64,000 nt of DNA from Gracilaria domingensis (GCA_022539475.1 VCMS01000008.1:434001-498000), one strand, 5' to 3'. Counted from the first letter of the stretch, positions 41,151 through 53,250 are shown. The notes: generated by a model not told the origin, from the letters alone. Made by a program: numbers and translations.

Positions 41151-44100
41151 ATGCCCCCCACAGAGAATCGGCGCTCCGGGCGCAAGAGACGCACCCCCGC
41201 CCGGCTGGCAGAACAACCTCCCGACGAGAAGAGGCCCCGTAAAGAACCAAAGTCCCGTACCCAAGACGTTGTTCAAAACGTATCCGATGTCCATAAACCC
41301 TGTGACCAGCTTTTGTTCTTGGCCCATACGCGAGTGCTATGGAAGCCGCCTCGCTCAGATTACAAGACGCTCAAGTGCTTGGAAAACATCCATGTCAGAC
41401 GTAGTGGAAACCTCCATTCCTACTTTATCACCTCACAGGCTGCAAAGGAGGCTGCCCGCGCCTCCGACCGCATATGCATGTACCGTCACGTCGGCGAGCT
41501 TACCCTCGACAAAGTGCGCTTTTCGAACGCGGCAAGGAGTGCAGATTGCGTTGTGCAGTCCAAGTTTCCATACGATCGCTCCCAGGATCATCGCTTAAAC
41601 TTTGTTGAGATTATCGATACTGTCAAGTGCGCAAACACACGCCTGCTCCGTTCTCTGGAGTCTCTAGCCTTCCCGGACACTGGAAATTGGAATGTGCCCT
41701 ACATTGTATTGCTTGCTGAGCATCAACACGTTGTTGACGCCATCAACTCGCGAAAGAAGCTCAACCTTACCCTGCAAGTGTACACGGGACGAATGCTCTT
41801 CGAGCTCATTGCGTGCGATGACATTAAGACCCTTTTTGAAGCACTCAACCCAACCCATCCATTCAAGCCCGTACCAACGCTGCCACAGTTCCCCGCTTCC
41901 TTCCCTCGCAGCGACCTCAGCGCGGACACCTCGGATCATTCTTGTGAGGCCATTCTACAGAGAGCTGAATCCACTGGCTATCAGAGCCTGTCCGACAACC
42001 AAAGGCATAAGATTGAAACCACTCTCAACGTCACGTTGTTCCCCTTCCAGGAGCAAACCGTGCGCTGGATGCTGGACAAGGAGAACGATCAGTTCTATCT
42101 GAACGATTACTTCTGGGAAGAGCGAAGCTTCACCAAGACAAACGGAAAAGATAATGGTTCGTACTTTTACTTCCCACTCACTGGTGAGGTGAGATTAAAC
42201 CGCCCCCCTCGCATGAGGGGTGGAATGGTTACCGAAGAGATGGGTCTTGGGAAGACCATAGAGGCATTGGCATTGATAGCCGCACAACGTGAGAAGACCA
42301 AGCTCATAGAGCTTGATGTGCAATGTCCGAAGAGACCTAATGACTTTCATGAAGTCGACGGCGTGCTTCGCATGAAGCGGCTGAAGGCCATGAACAAAGA
42401 ACAGCCGTTTTCTGAGCACATCTTCCATCATGGTGACAAGGTTCGCACCCGCTTTCTCGAGCGCTCATTTCCTCAGAAGGTGACTGTTACCCGCTGGACA
42501 CCTCAGACCACACTGGTGATATGTCCAAGTTCTCTTCTTGGCCAGTGGCGGCAAGAGGCTGTATCGAAAGCGCCATCCCTCTCGATTTATGTCTGGGGAG
42601 AAGAAGAAGAAGTCGACGACGACGAAGAAGATGAGGAGTATGACCGAAGCCTTTTCGCCATCGGGGAAAGTGCTGTAGATATTGTGTTGACAACGTACGC
42701 GACTGTCAGAAAGGATCCGTTGTTGTCCATGATAACTTGGCGCCGTGTGATTCTCGATGAAGCGCAGCTGACTCGACGTTCTTCTACCCAAATAGCCAGA
42801 GATATGTTCAATCTAAGGTCAAATACACGTTTTCTTATGACCGGAACACCTGTTGTGGGCTCTCTCGATGATTTCAAGGGAGAACTTGCTACTCTTAAGA
42901 TTTGGCCGTTCACATTAGAGAATGACGGGTTCTGGGAGAAGCACGTGTTGCAGCCCATGCGAGAAGAAGTAGATACTTCGCTGCTGAGTTCCCTTCTTGA
43001 TGTGACCATGATTCGTCACACGAAGGGTCAAGGGTTGCATTTAAGTCTGCCGGAACGAAAGTACGAGACGATAGAAGTCGACCTTGTCGGGTCTCATCGC
43101 TCCTGCTACTGTTACATTCTGGCGATTGCACTGGAGGAACTGGACAGTCAGCTTCCAGGTGAGTTTGACTCGCGTAGACTACGACTCCTGCTCAGGTTTT
43201 TGCTTTGGGTCAGTCTATCTCCATCTCTTGTTGATGTTGCCAACCTGGACATTGCAAGGAGGCATATTTGGGCTCGAGGGGAGAGGCTAATCCACGGTGC
43301 TAGGGGCGATGACGAAGATCCTGAAATGCGGCAGTTATCTGGTAGAAAGGCCATTGAGTTTGTTGCGTCAGCAACATCCGGAATTGTTCGCCAAACCTTG
43401 CGTACTTTTGCTATGGGATCCGCGGCCCCTTCTGCCTCTAATGAGACTGCAAACGTACTCGAAGTTTATTTGCACATGCCCCTGAGTGAACTTCGCAAGC
43501 ATGTCATTCATAATGATATTGCTCCGAGAGAACGTGTACCGCATCTACAACGAGAGAGACTGGCCGCCTTGGCCGCTGGTGGTGTGCACCGACTCGCCAC
43601 CGATACTTTACAAGAGCTTCGAGACACTGCGATTCGCGTTGGTGTCGTAACATCGGATCAAGCGAAGAAGCTCACGAGGTCATCTGCGATGGCCAAACTG
43701 CAAACTCATTATGACCGAGAAAATGGAATTCAGGTGAGAACTGTTCACGAATCCGGATTTGTGGCTCTCACGAAGCTTATCGAAGGGAAAGGAAATCCCA
43801 CTTGCCCGATTTGTCTTACCGAATGTGATGACAGGGTGACTGTGACAAAGTGCGGGCATCTTTATTGTCATGGCTGCATGAGCCTTGTCCTCAGCACAAA
43901 GGATAGTCATGGTTACTACAGGAAGCCAAAGTGTGCAATTTGTCGAAGGGACCTCACTCAGAGCCTCGTCGCTGAGATTATCCGCAACGAGCCAGATCCT
44001 CCGCCGAGTGCTTCAAATGATGAAATTAAGCGTGAGGTATTGGCCCCCAAACCAGAGCGTTCGAAAGAGTCGAAGACCAAGACGCGGAGAGGTCGAAGGC

Positions 44101-44861
44101 GCACCAGTCGAAGAGCGGCCACAGTCGCCCCCGAGGTCCAAGATGAAAGCCGCGCACCGGAATTTGTGATGCCGACAGCTAGCGAAGCGTGGGCTGAGTA
44201 CTCTCAGCTTGGTGAAGCGCCTGATCGATTTCGACACATCACGCAGTCCTCTGCGTATCCGTCGATAGATGCTTCGTTTTTGCAACATTTGCAATCAGCA
44301 AGGCATGGGTTGGAATCCCCCAAGCTTGCTGCCCTGCTCTCTTTGATTCAATCACGTCCTCGTGCAACTAAGTTTTGTGTGGTGGCGGGTTCAATAACGA
44401 GTCTTGGGGTGGTGAATGACTTCCTGAAGAAGCATAATATTAAATGCGTAGGCGTGGGTGTTCACTCAGCTCCGCAGCGCGGACGGAAGAAAGGGAAGGA
44501 AATGACTAATGCCTCTGAGGCGTTCTCTACTGACCCGAGTGTTAGAGTATTCTTGCTCAACCCTGGGAATTCATCTGGGCTGAACCTTATTGCTGCAGAA
44601 TACGTAGTGTTTCTGGAAACACTTGTTCGTGTTGCTGATGAGATTCAGGCGGCTGCTCGAGTGCATCGAATTGGGCAGACTAAGAATGTCAAGATTGTGC
44701 GCATCGTGGCTCGGAATACCATTGATGAGCAGATTGCATGGGATCGTAGAGAAGCTTCAACGCCTGCTCAGGAGTCGCAGATTATGGCCTCTTCCTCCCA
44801 TCGTGATGCCTCAGACTCTCTTATCTTACGACTGTTTGGGCATGTTTTGCAACAAGGCTAA
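41151..44861 (+). CDS. SNF2-family ATPase with embedded RING finger (SHPRH/RAD5-like)
   Basis: 1236 residues from the ATG at 41151, the first real ATG; the frame is open upstream only through non-ATG codons. The N-terminus is basic (RRSGRKRRTPARL), a nuclear signal. Helicase motifs: MGLGKTIEALALI (364-376), LVICPSSLLGQWR, DEAQ Walker B (536-539), FLMTGTPVVGSLDDF, then a C3HC4 RING from residue 885 (CPICLTECDD, CGHLYCHGC, CAICRRD), and the C-terminal lobe with SGLNLIAAEYVVFLE and AAARVHRIGQTKNV (about 1163-1176). DEAQ rather than DEAH and the RING between the lobes are features of SHPRH, a PCNA-polyubiquitin ligase in DNA-damage tolerance. No HIRAN domain is seen, which argues against RAD5/HLTF. 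Acidic patch EEEEVDDDEEDEE at about 485. No intron. Confidence 0.9.
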   Translation: MPPTENRRSGRKRRTPARLAEQPPDEKRPRKEPKSRTQDVVQNVSDVHKPCDQLLFLAHTRVLWKPPRSDYKTLKCLENIHVRRSGNLHSYFITSQAAKEAARASDRICMYRHVGELTLDKVRFSNAARSADCVVQSKFPYDRSQDHRLNFVEIIDTVKCANTRLLRSLESLAFPDTGNWNVPYIVLLAEHQHVVDAINSRKKLNLTLQVYTGRMLFELIACDDIKTLFEALNPTHPFKPVPTLPQFPASFPRSDLSADTSDHSCEAILQRAESTGYQSLSDNQRHKIETTLNVTLFPFQEQTVRWMLDKENDQFYLNDYFWEERSFTKTNGKDNGSYFYFPLTGEVRLNRPPRMRGGMVTEEMGLGKTIEALALIAAQREKTKLIELDVQCPKRPNDFHEVDGVLRMKRLKAMNKEQPFSEHIFHHGDKVRTRFLERSFPQKVTVTRWTPQTTLVICPSSLLGQWRQEAVSKAPSLSIYVWGEEEEVDDDEEDEEYDRSLFAIGESAVDIVLTTYATVRKDPLLSMITWRRVILDEAQLTRRSSTQIARDMFNLRSNTRFLMTGTPVVGSLDDFKGELATLKIWPFTLENDGFWEKHVLQPMREEVDTSLLSSLLDVTMIRHTKGQGLHLSLPERKYETIEVDLVGSHRSCYCYILAIALEELDSQLPGEFDSRRLRLLLRFLLWVSLSPSLVDVANLDIARRHIWARGERLIHGARGDDEDPEMRQLSGRKAIEFVASATSGIVRQTLRTFAMGSAAPSASNETANVLEVYLHMPLSELRKHVIHNDIAPRERVPHLQRERLAALAAGGVHRLATDTLQELRDTAIRVGVVTSDQAKKLTRSSAMAKLQTHYDRENGIQVRTVHESGFVALTKLIEGKGNPTCPICLTECDDRVTVTKCGHLYCHGCMSLVLSTKDSHGYYRKPKCAICRRDLTQSLVAEIIRNEPDPPPSASNDEIKREVLAPKPERSKESKTKTRRGRRRTSRRAATVAPEVQDESRAPEFVMPTASEAWAEYSQLGEAPDRFRHITQSSAYPSIDASFLQHLQSARHGLESPKLAALLSLIQSRPRATKFCVVAGSITSLGVVNDFLKKHNIKCVGVGVHSAPQRGRKKGKEMTNASEAFSTDPSVRVFLLNPGNSSGLNLIAAEYVVFLETLVRVADEIQAAARVHRIGQTKNVKIVRIVARNTIDEQIAWDRREASTPAQESQIMASSSHRDASDSLILRLFGHVLQQG

Positions 44862-45421
44862 GGGAACGATTGAGCTTCATTTTGTAATTTCCGAGGCTTG
44901 AAGCAGTGGCTGCCGGAGAGTAGAAGTATACCGTGCCAATGTGTGTTCCCTTGCGGAGTAGCTGCTTCTTTCTGTAGGAGCCGGCCAAGCATGAATGCAT
45001 GTAAAGACTTGGCGATGGCAAAGTTTGGCTTTTCAAAGTCAGCCATCCTACCAAGTTTCAAAATGTGTAAGATAGAACTTTAAACTTCACTGTTGGCCCA
45101 TGGTAGAGAACGCGCTAAAAGGTTGAGAACAAGGGCAGAAAGGACGATGAACTGTCAACGTGAGTTGTTCCGAAACAAGTAGAAAGGTAGGTAGATCACA
45201 CGATTCATTGAAGCGTGCAGTTGCCAAAATACTTGTAGGAACTTCGTACTAGATATTAGAAGGCGCTGGTGTAGCAAAGATTAGGTGATACTAAAGATTT
45301 CTTGTCGCTAGTTGTTTTTATGTTCAGTTCAGTCTACTTTGTCAATAAGTTAGGTTAGCTCAGTTGCGGGCAAAGTTAATAGCATCCTTCAATTTCCCGT
45401 CATCATCCACGGCCGACAGGC
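44862..45421. terminator. Convergent 3' region between SNF2 and zf-4CXXC genes
   Basis: 560 bp between two converging stop codons. No ORF of note. AT-richer than its surroundings, with no canonical long hairpin. Confidence 0.4.
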
Positions 45422-48400
45422 CTAAAGCCCGTTCAGAGCGGACAGGGAGGAGGAACCTACATCGAAATCATAGTCGGGGAGAACCATCTGGTCACCGCCC
45501 GAACCCAACAAATCCCCCTGTTCCCTGTTCTCGCCACCTCCAACCCCATTTGGACCTTCGATGGGTAATTCCGGAAGCTCCCAGACGTCACGGACGGCCA
45601 TGCGTAAGCCTCCGTACTCACCGGGGTGGACCATATCGACCTCTTCGTCCTCTTGCACTGGAACTGCATCGCTGCCACCTGATTCCTGGGGCACTTGCTG
45701 CAACTCATCGGCAAGGAAAGAGTCAACTAGGGCCTCAACCTCATTGGGCTCCCGTGCCGTCGGCTCAACAACGTCTTCTGTCATCGCATCGAGCCTCTTC
45801 TCCCTTTTGTGATCACCTTCATCGTTACCATGCTCGGGAGTTGGTATTCTCGACGGGTCTGACTGTTTCTCAGGGCTAGCTCTTCCACGATCCTTCTCGA
45901 GCGATTCAAGCGTTGGCACAATTGAAGAAACCAGAGCGGTTTCCGCTGGAGCATTGTTAGGCATGTTTGGCGAGTTCTCTTCCCTTGTATGCGACCCTGC
46001 TTGCGGCGCTTGTAGAGCGGCATGTCCAGCGGGATTAGCGGCTGCAATCGCCTCCTCAACCAGGCGAAAGATATCGTCTTCCTGGGTGGCAGGTGTGCTT
46101 CGCACGGCTTCCTCCGCGGTGATTCCAGGGGTTATGCTCGCTGCTGTGCAATGCGGAACGTTCCCAACATCCACCATTGCATGATTCGGATCAGGGTGCC
46201 TGTCTCCCATCTCATTAGATACTTCAGGGACGTGTGCAACGTTCTGCTGCACACTACTATGGGCGGGGTTGGCGGTATGGTCTTCAATAGGCAAAGTCAT
46301 CGTATTTCCTTGAGACGTAGCACAGGGCTCTGCTTCTCTCTGCTGCGTATTGGTTTCGATAGGGTTGAGAACGTGGTTTCCAGCTGACATAGTCAACATA
46401 TTCCCTTGGGACGTAGCGCAGGGCTCTGCCGCTCTCTGCTGCATGTCGTCCTGTGATGGGCCATTGGTCCGGTTTCCATCTGGAAGGGCAACATCTTCTT
46501 GACGCGCAGTGGGGGTGTGCTCCATGATCTGTTGCATATATCCAAGACTTGGATCAAAGGTTTGATTTCCAACTAGCAGGACCTCATTTCCGAGAGGCAC
46601 AGTGGGGGGATGTGCCGCGGTCTGCTGCATATGGATATCACCGAGAGCTGGACCCATGTTGTGACTTTCAGCAGGGGGAACCACAGCTTGTGGAGCAGTG
46701 CTCTGCTGCAAATTACTGTGACTTGGATCAATGGTCTGGTTTCCAACTGGCTGAGACCCATGTCCCTCAGGAGGTACTGTCGTGGGATTTGCCTGGTCTT
46801 GATGCGGGTGGATTTGAGTTGCGATGGTCAAAGGGTTTTGGGTCATAGAGTGGAGCTGTCCCAACTCCTGCCCCATGGTGAGTTCATGTGCGCCAGGTAT
46901 CGAATATCTCATCGGTTCAGCCGTATTTCCTTGAGGCATGGCAGGAGGCCGCGCCACGCTCTGCTGTATGTTCTGCTGTATGTTCTGCTGTATGTTGCTC
47001 GGCGATGGGACGATGACATTATTCCCATCTGGAGCGCTGCTTCCTTGAGGGGCAGCGGGGAACTGAGCCGCGTTCTGTTGCTCGTTGCGTGCGAGTTCAT
47101 CCAGGATTTGCTTTCCAATCGACAGAGCCACATTTGTCTGGTGCACAACAGAGGGGGGGTGGTGTGCAAAGGATTGCCGCCTGTTGTCTGCAGCCGCGTG
47201 GCTGATCGGATTTCCAACATTTCCTTGAGCAAAATAAGGCGGACATGCGGCAGACGGCCCGGCATTGAAATGAGGCGGGTGGGCGCTCGGCTTTCCAACC
47301 GGCTGAGCCACGGCTTCTTGAGGCAATGACGGGGGAGGCGCCACGCGCTGCCGCAGGCTGTGCTCCTGCGTGTCGCGGGGAGTTGGGTATGTAACCCGGC
47401 TTCCAGCCGGCAGGGTCCCAGTGCCTCGAGGCACAGGGGGGGAAGTACCACGCGCTGCTGCGTGGTGCGCGGATCTGGATTCATCCTGCGGCTCCCAGCG
47501 GGCAGCGTCTCGGTGCCCAGCGGGATCGCGGCAGCACCTTGCGGCATTGCACCTTGTGGCGCAGCCTCGCTGTGGCGCACCATTTCCCTCACATCACCGC
47601 CATGCCTCCGCATCTGGGCCACGAACTCCTCCTTACTTTCCGCCAAGACAACTCTTTCTTCGGCCCTCGCCTTCTTCGAGGGCCTGGATGTCTGGCCTTC
47701 CTTCCGTCGACGTTTTGGAGCCCTCTTCTTCTTCGCCTTGGCATTCTGGGGATTCCCAGTGGCGGGCGGGCCTCCTGTGTCGGGCGGAAGTGATTGTAAG
47801 GGAGCCGTGCTGGCTCCGGCCGTGGCCATGCCCTGGTTGGGATCCACATGCGCATATTGCACGGCAGTTTCACCACCACCACCAGCTGCGACAGCAAGTG
47901 CGCTTGGCTGGGCTGCCGAAGCCGCGACAGTCCGTTGGGCTGCCTTGTCCGTGGCTGCCGCCGAGCCGTTCGGATTTAAGCCGTCTCCGGTTTTCTTTTT
48001 CCGGTGATTGATCAGCTTCATCCTTCGCCGTTGGGAAGTGCGATTGTAGATGAGGCACTGCGCCCGCGGCGGGCACTCATCTCGGCAATGGTTGCAGAGC
48101 CATGTGCCGGGCTCCGCATTCCGCACTGCTTCCGCGTCCCACTTGTAGAAGTCGAAGCACTTCAGGCAGATGGTTTTTCTGCAAGTGGCGCGGAGCAGGT
48201 TCCCGCACACGAAGTGCGCGCTGTCCTTGTCGGGGCGCCGCGAGCAGATATGGCAGTGCCGGCTCGGGACCGCCGACGAATAGGTGCGCGGCTTCCTTCT
48301 GCGGGGGCGCCTGGCGGCGTTTCCCTGGGCAACTTCCCCGCCCTTCTCCTTCTTGTCGTCAACCGGTTGAGCCTCTGAAGGAGTTGTTGAGGGCCCAACC

Positions 48401-49293
48401 GGGTTGGAGCGTACCGAGGGCGGAAAAGAGTCACCCTGCGTCGACAAGTCAGGGTTCGGCGCTGATCCCTGTTCCTTGCCGCGCCCCGCTTGCGCCATCG
48501 GGACCCCTGCCGCGAGCCCATTCGTGCCGTTGGCTTCCACAACTACGGCCTCACCCGCTTCAGCCCTTTCCCCAGGCTTGTGCGCTTGTGCGGGAGCCAC
48601 CCGCAAGCTTCCCGGCATCTTCCCCCCGGCCGATTTCTCGATGACCTTCTTGGGGCCGGCCGGCTTCGCGCGCTGGACATCCTGGCGCTTGCGACGTTCC
48701 TTCCGCGGCTGACGGCCGCCGGAAGCCTGCGGGCGCTTCGCCGTCCCGTTGGCATACTTTAGCAGCGGATGCCCTGGTCGCAGCAATCCGCCCGCACTTC
48801 CACAGCCTGGCGGGGGTCCGCTGTCTTCCCCTTCCGCCGCAAGTGGTGGAGCCCTAGCGTTGGACATCGCACCAGGCATCGCACGCTGTCCTGAGGATCC
48901 AGGAACCGCGCCTTCCGCATTGACCCTCACGCGCGGGTCAACGAAAACCGGCTGCCCCCCGGGCTGAGCCGCAAACAACCCATCCGTGCTCGGTAGCACG
49001 ATGGTTTCCATCGGCTGGGCAACCGTCGCCGGTGCCCATCCCATTCCCACCACCTGCGCGGGCGCACCGTTGTTGACGTGGTGGATGAACGCTGGTGCGC
49101 CTCCAACGCTTCCGGCCGGGATGCCTATCTGTCCCATGATTGAAGAAGGATCAGCGGCAAACCAGTCGTCGCCCATGTGCGGGATCTGCCCTCCCTGACC
49201 AACCACCGCGGGGCTCGCTTGCTTCATCCCCTGACCGATGAAAGCCTCCGCGGCGTTCCCCATTCCGTTGGCAGTATTCTTCATGTTGTTCAT
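45422..49293 (-). CDS. zf-4CXXC_R1 (CDCA7-type) zinc-finger protein, long repetitive tail, frame shift at a G7 run
   Basis: From an ATG at 49293 (MNNMKNTANGMGN) the frame runs to about 47440, then continues in the next frame to 45422, about 1290 residues. A basic stretch (RRPRRRKPRTYSS) precedes a Cys-rich domain at about residues 343-420: CHICSRR, CRKTICLKCFDFYKWDAE, WLCNHCRDECPPRAQC. This matches the zf-4CXXC_R1 domain of CDCA7/R1 proteins, which bind hemimethylated or non-B DNA and, with the remodeller HELLS, support DNA methylation. The tail is Gln/Pro/Asn-rich, made of about ten degenerate 30-40-residue units (QGN...PxGNxT...PSxxxxQQ). The frames meet at seven G's on the plus strand (47436-47442), so a one-base sequencing error or mutation is likely. 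A second basic patch (KKRAPKRRRKEGQ) lies after the zinc finger. Confidence 0.72.
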
Positions 49294-49354
49294 CTTGATG
49301 AAAGAGATAAACAATAAAACAAATAGAAACCACACAAAGATACTGCGTTCTTCA

Positions 49355-49712
49355 AAGCCAAGCGAAATGCAAAGGATGCGGATCAATCACAAGAAATGCA
49401 ACGAGCAGCGTAGACTGAAACTGCTGATGCTGTTCACGACCAATGTTGGCGGGTGAAGTGAGTGCGATAGAGAAAGCGAAGAGAAACGCAAAGGCTGCGG
49501 ATCAATCACAAGAAAAGCAACGAGCTGTGTGGAGTGCAACTGTTGATGCTGCTCACGACCAATGTTGGTGGGTGAAACGAGTACGACAGAGAAGGCCAAG
49601 CGAAATCCGAAGGATGCGTATCAATCACAAGAAATGCAACGAGCTGTGTAGACTGAAACTGTTGATGCTGTTCACGACCGATGTTGGCGGGTGAAATGAG
49701 TACGATAGAGAA
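49355..49712. repeat. Minisatellite, three copies of 119 bp
   Basis: ATCAATCACAAGAAA recurs at 49382, 49501 and 49620, exact spacing 119. Copies share CTGTTCACGACCAATGTTGG and GGGTGAA blocks with about 10-15% divergence. The array starts about 60 bp upstream of the ATG of the zf-4CXXC gene, so it lies in its 5' UTR or promoter. Confidence 0.9.
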
Positions 49713-49952
49713 TCTCTGTCGGCTTTTATCCCTCGCTGAAAGTGGAGAGCATGTTCTCTTGGCAAAAACTCACGGCTTTCATGAATATGAGAGCGTGACA
49801 ATTCAGCGGAACGCATCGTGTCGAAGTGCATTCCGGTGTTGAGAAAGTCCTCGTGGCGCATCGAAGCGTTCGCTGTCGACGAGATCTGAGGCCCATGGCG
49901 CATTGCTCCAGAAAATAACGGTTGGGAGGAGTAAACAAACGGCTACGATCGA

Positions 49953-50165
49953 GAGCTGAAGAAATATAAAAGAAAACAAAGATTCCTAGTGGTACGTCGT
50001 ACCAAAGAAAGCTGAAGAAATGCAGAAGAAAACAAAGATTCCTAGTGGTACGTCGTAGCCAAGAAAGCTGCAGAAATGTAGAGCAAAACAATGATTCCTA
50101 GTGGTACGTCCGACCAAAGAATGCTGAAGAAAATGTAGAGCAAAACAATGATTCCTAGTAGTACG
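49953..50165. repeat. Minisatellite, nearly four copies of 56-57 bp
   Basis: GATTCCTAGTGGTACGTCG recurs at 49981, 50037, 50093 and 50150 (last variant GTAGTACG), with AAGAAAGCTGAAGAAAT between. Each unit holds the palindrome-like GGTACGTCGTACC. Further upstream of the zf-4CXXC gene. Confidence 0.88.
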
Positions 50166-50234
50166 TCGTGAATCGAAGAGCGAGTAGTAGTTCCAAGTAC
50201 TTGCTCTCTCAAAAGCAATTGAGGAGAAGGGTGA

Positions 50235-50247
50235 GGGGGGGGGGGGG
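50235..50247 (+). repeat. Poly-G run of 13
   Basis: Thirteen consecutive G's, at the boundary where composition becomes strongly GC-rich. Confidence 0.9.
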
Positions 50248-52495
50248 TTGTGAAACGCCGTGGCCAGGAACATGATGATTTCAATGCGGGGGAATCTCGT
50301 GAAGCAAAGCAGAAAATAGGTTTTGTGTGCGCCTGCATTTGAAAGGTGTTTGCGACGGAGCCAAAGTTGTTTAACCCTAGCCGCCGCGATTCCGCGTCGG
50401 GTGCCACGAGGAATGCAGTCGAGGTGCTCCTTAGCAATTGGAGAGGCGGTGCCACGTCCGCGCAAAGAACTCGGAATACGAGGCCGCGGACTGATTGCGG
50501 AGATGCGGCGAGATACTGTCTCAGCGACGGCGGTGGGAGAGTGAGTAACAGCGCAGTATCAGCGGGGTCCGACAGCAGGATCACGAGGACGCGGCGAACA
50601 CAATTCCATACAGCTACGCTTTCGCAAGCGTAGCGCTACGGGTATGGCACGCACGGCGGGGGAAGCGGGGGGCGAGCTGGAGTGGCGTGCTGATACGTGA
50701 CAAGCGCGTGCAGCGCGACGGGCGACAAGCGCAAGCCGCGACCGGGTGTCACAAGCCGAGCGTACACAATTGCGAACAGCTGCGCAAACGAGAGGTGCGG
50801 GCGGCGGGCGACATGGTGAGGCGAGCGGAGAGGAAGCGGGCGATGCGTGACGGAAGTGAGCACACGGGAATGAGCACACGGGAATGAGCACACGGGAATG
50901 AGGCGGCGGCCATGGTGGGGACGCGCTGACAATTGCGGGTGCTGTGGCCGACACGCACATTGCGCGGGCGGGGAGAAGCGGACGGCACGCTTTCGCGAGG
51001 GGGGGGGACGATGGAGCGAGCGGGCGCACGTGTGTTTGGATGTGCGTGAAGAGGATGCATTTGAAAACGAGGTTGCCGCCGAGGGCGAATCGATTGCAGA
51101 ATGAAAGTTTGACTTGCAAAGCGGTTGTCGGTGCGTTACGATTTGGACATGGCGCAAGTTGCTGGGCGGGGGCGAGGCGAAGTTGAACGGCGGTGCGGTC
51201 GTAACTAGTCGAACGTTTGGAACGCGCACTGCGGTGCAGTACAAAGTTTGTACTACAAACGGAGTGTTCTACGCGGACAAAAGCGAAGTGCTGTACAGCG
51301 GGGGCGCGGTGGGTAGCCGCGGGCGCAAGCGCGCGCGCGGCGGCGCGAGTATCCGCGCGGGGGCCTTTCCAACGGCGCGACATGTCGTTGCGGAGGCGGC
51401 ATTTGTGCGCGTGGCCCAATCAACGCGGCGCGACAACGCGGCCGCCGTCGCGTGGTCGCGTGACGACGCGCGGTGCGGAGAGCGTTGGTGCTTGCAGCGG
51501 TGCAGCACGCGGAATGATAGCCGCGTTGTCCTTCGCGTACGACGGTACCCCGTCGTATGATACCTTCGCGCGCGTCCAGTGACGCGGGAGACGCCACGCC
51601 ACGCCATTCTGCGATGCATTGGAAGCGCGCACGTGACGCGTGGAAACCGCGTGGAAACCCCCCCCCGTCAACGGCTTCAAAAGCTGCAGCGTCAGGGTAT
51701 CCATACGATATGAGTTATATCATACAAAGGGCGAGAAATGCTGTGATCATTCGTTGTGTAACATGAAAGAGCGAGCTAAATCGGCGCCAACGCTTGCGAT
51801 CTTGTTCGCGCGCAGAATTAACTTGCGCCGCCCGTTTGCATATCGAACGAGGCCGTGCTCTGGCTTGCAGCTTGGAAAACGCCCGTTTGCACACAAGATT
51901 TTGCACCATGCAGCGGCGCCGTCCACACAAGCGCCTGCCGTGAGCAGCTGTCGCGCCGCGCCGCAGTCGCGAATGGCGGCGCGCGACGCGCGCGCGAGCG
52001 GAATGCAGCGGCGGATACACATGCACCGGTTGCGGCCGCATGCGTTGTGAAGCTCGCATCGAAGGTAACGCGCATGGCACTGGTGAACACGGCGCGGCGC
52101 GCGAGAAAGCTGCGCGAATGAGCACGCGCGCGCGCGCGCAAATGCGGCGCGGGCCGCCGCGAATATCCGCTGTGAGCGTGTGGCGTTGAGACGTCTGCAG
52201 ATCGGCAGAAGAGGCACGTATTGTGCGCGCTGTTTGAAGCGCCTGCGCGAATGATTCGACGAGCACGCCGCCAGATGGGCGAGCATTGGCGCAGCGCGAG
52301 CGCGCTATCCAAACAATATCTGCGCAACCGGTTTACTGCCCATGATTGAGGCGCATTGATTTGCTTCTTGCTCGCGGCGCGGAGGCCGCTGGTTGCCACT
52401 CGGCCGTGTGTGTGCATATCGACCTTATATCTGGAGCGCTTGGGGCCCGAGCGCGGCGTGGCTGGCGTTTGTGCAGGCCGCTGCCGTGCTGCGCG
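50248..52495. other. GC-rich stretch without a supported gene
   Basis: Many long ORFs on both strands are shadows of high GC, and I recognise no domain in any. It contains three copies of the 14-mer GAGCACACGGGAAT (about 50857-50900) and alternating CG runs (about 52118-52140). The last few hundred bases should hold the promoter of the nicotianamine-synthase-like gene. Confidence 0.5.
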
Positions 52496-53219
52496 ATGGT
52501 GTTTGAAGCTGCTGCTGCGGACATGTGCTGTGAGTCGGCGCAGCGCGCGGATGCGGATGCGGTTGCGGCGGATGCGGTTGCGGCGGATGCGGTTGCGGCG
52601 GATGCGGTTGTGGCTGGCGGCGGCGCAGCCGACGGCTGCGGCGGCAAGCGGCTGGGCGGCGGCAGCGACGCGGTGGACGAGCAGGCAAAGCGCATCATCG
52701 AGCACATCTTTGGCAGCGACGTGCTGGGCGGCGGCAGCGCCGACGGCGCGCGGCGCGCGCCCGCGCGCCACAAGAGCATCTACGCGCGGCTGGAGCGCTT
52801 TGCGCACGCGGACGACCGCGCGCTGGACCCCGGCGAGCTCATCGACAGCACGCTGCGCGAGCTGGTGCGCTGCCTGCAGGCGCGCTCGCTGCCCGACGGC
52901 GGCGGCGGCGGCGCGGAGTTCTACGACGTGGAGCGGCGCGCGTGCGCGCTGGTGGACGGCAGCGCCGAGCTGGCGCGGCGCGCGCGGCTCATCCGCGACG
53001 TGGCCACGCGCGCCGAGGGCCGCCTCGAGCTGTGCTACGCGCGGCGGCTGCTGCAGCAGCGGCTGCCGCCCGCGGGCGGCGGCGGCGGCGGCGACGGCGA
53101 TGGCGACGGCGACGGCTACGTGCAGCGGCTGCGGCGCGCGGCGCGCGACTTTCCGTACGTGGACAACTACGTGCTGATGATGCAGACGGAGTGGGCGGTG
53201 GTGCGCGAGCAGCTGGCGC

Positions 53220-53250
<31 letters not shown>

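Noticed and set aside
47360-48011. Plus-strand ORFs of over 200 codons opposite the zf-4CXXC gene
   Set aside because: Antisense to a recognised zinc-finger protein; no motif of their own.
50559-52266. ORFs of 140-290 codons, mostly minus strand
   Set aside because: Low-complexity His/Arg/Ala/Pro products with no domain, and equally long frames exist on the other strand.
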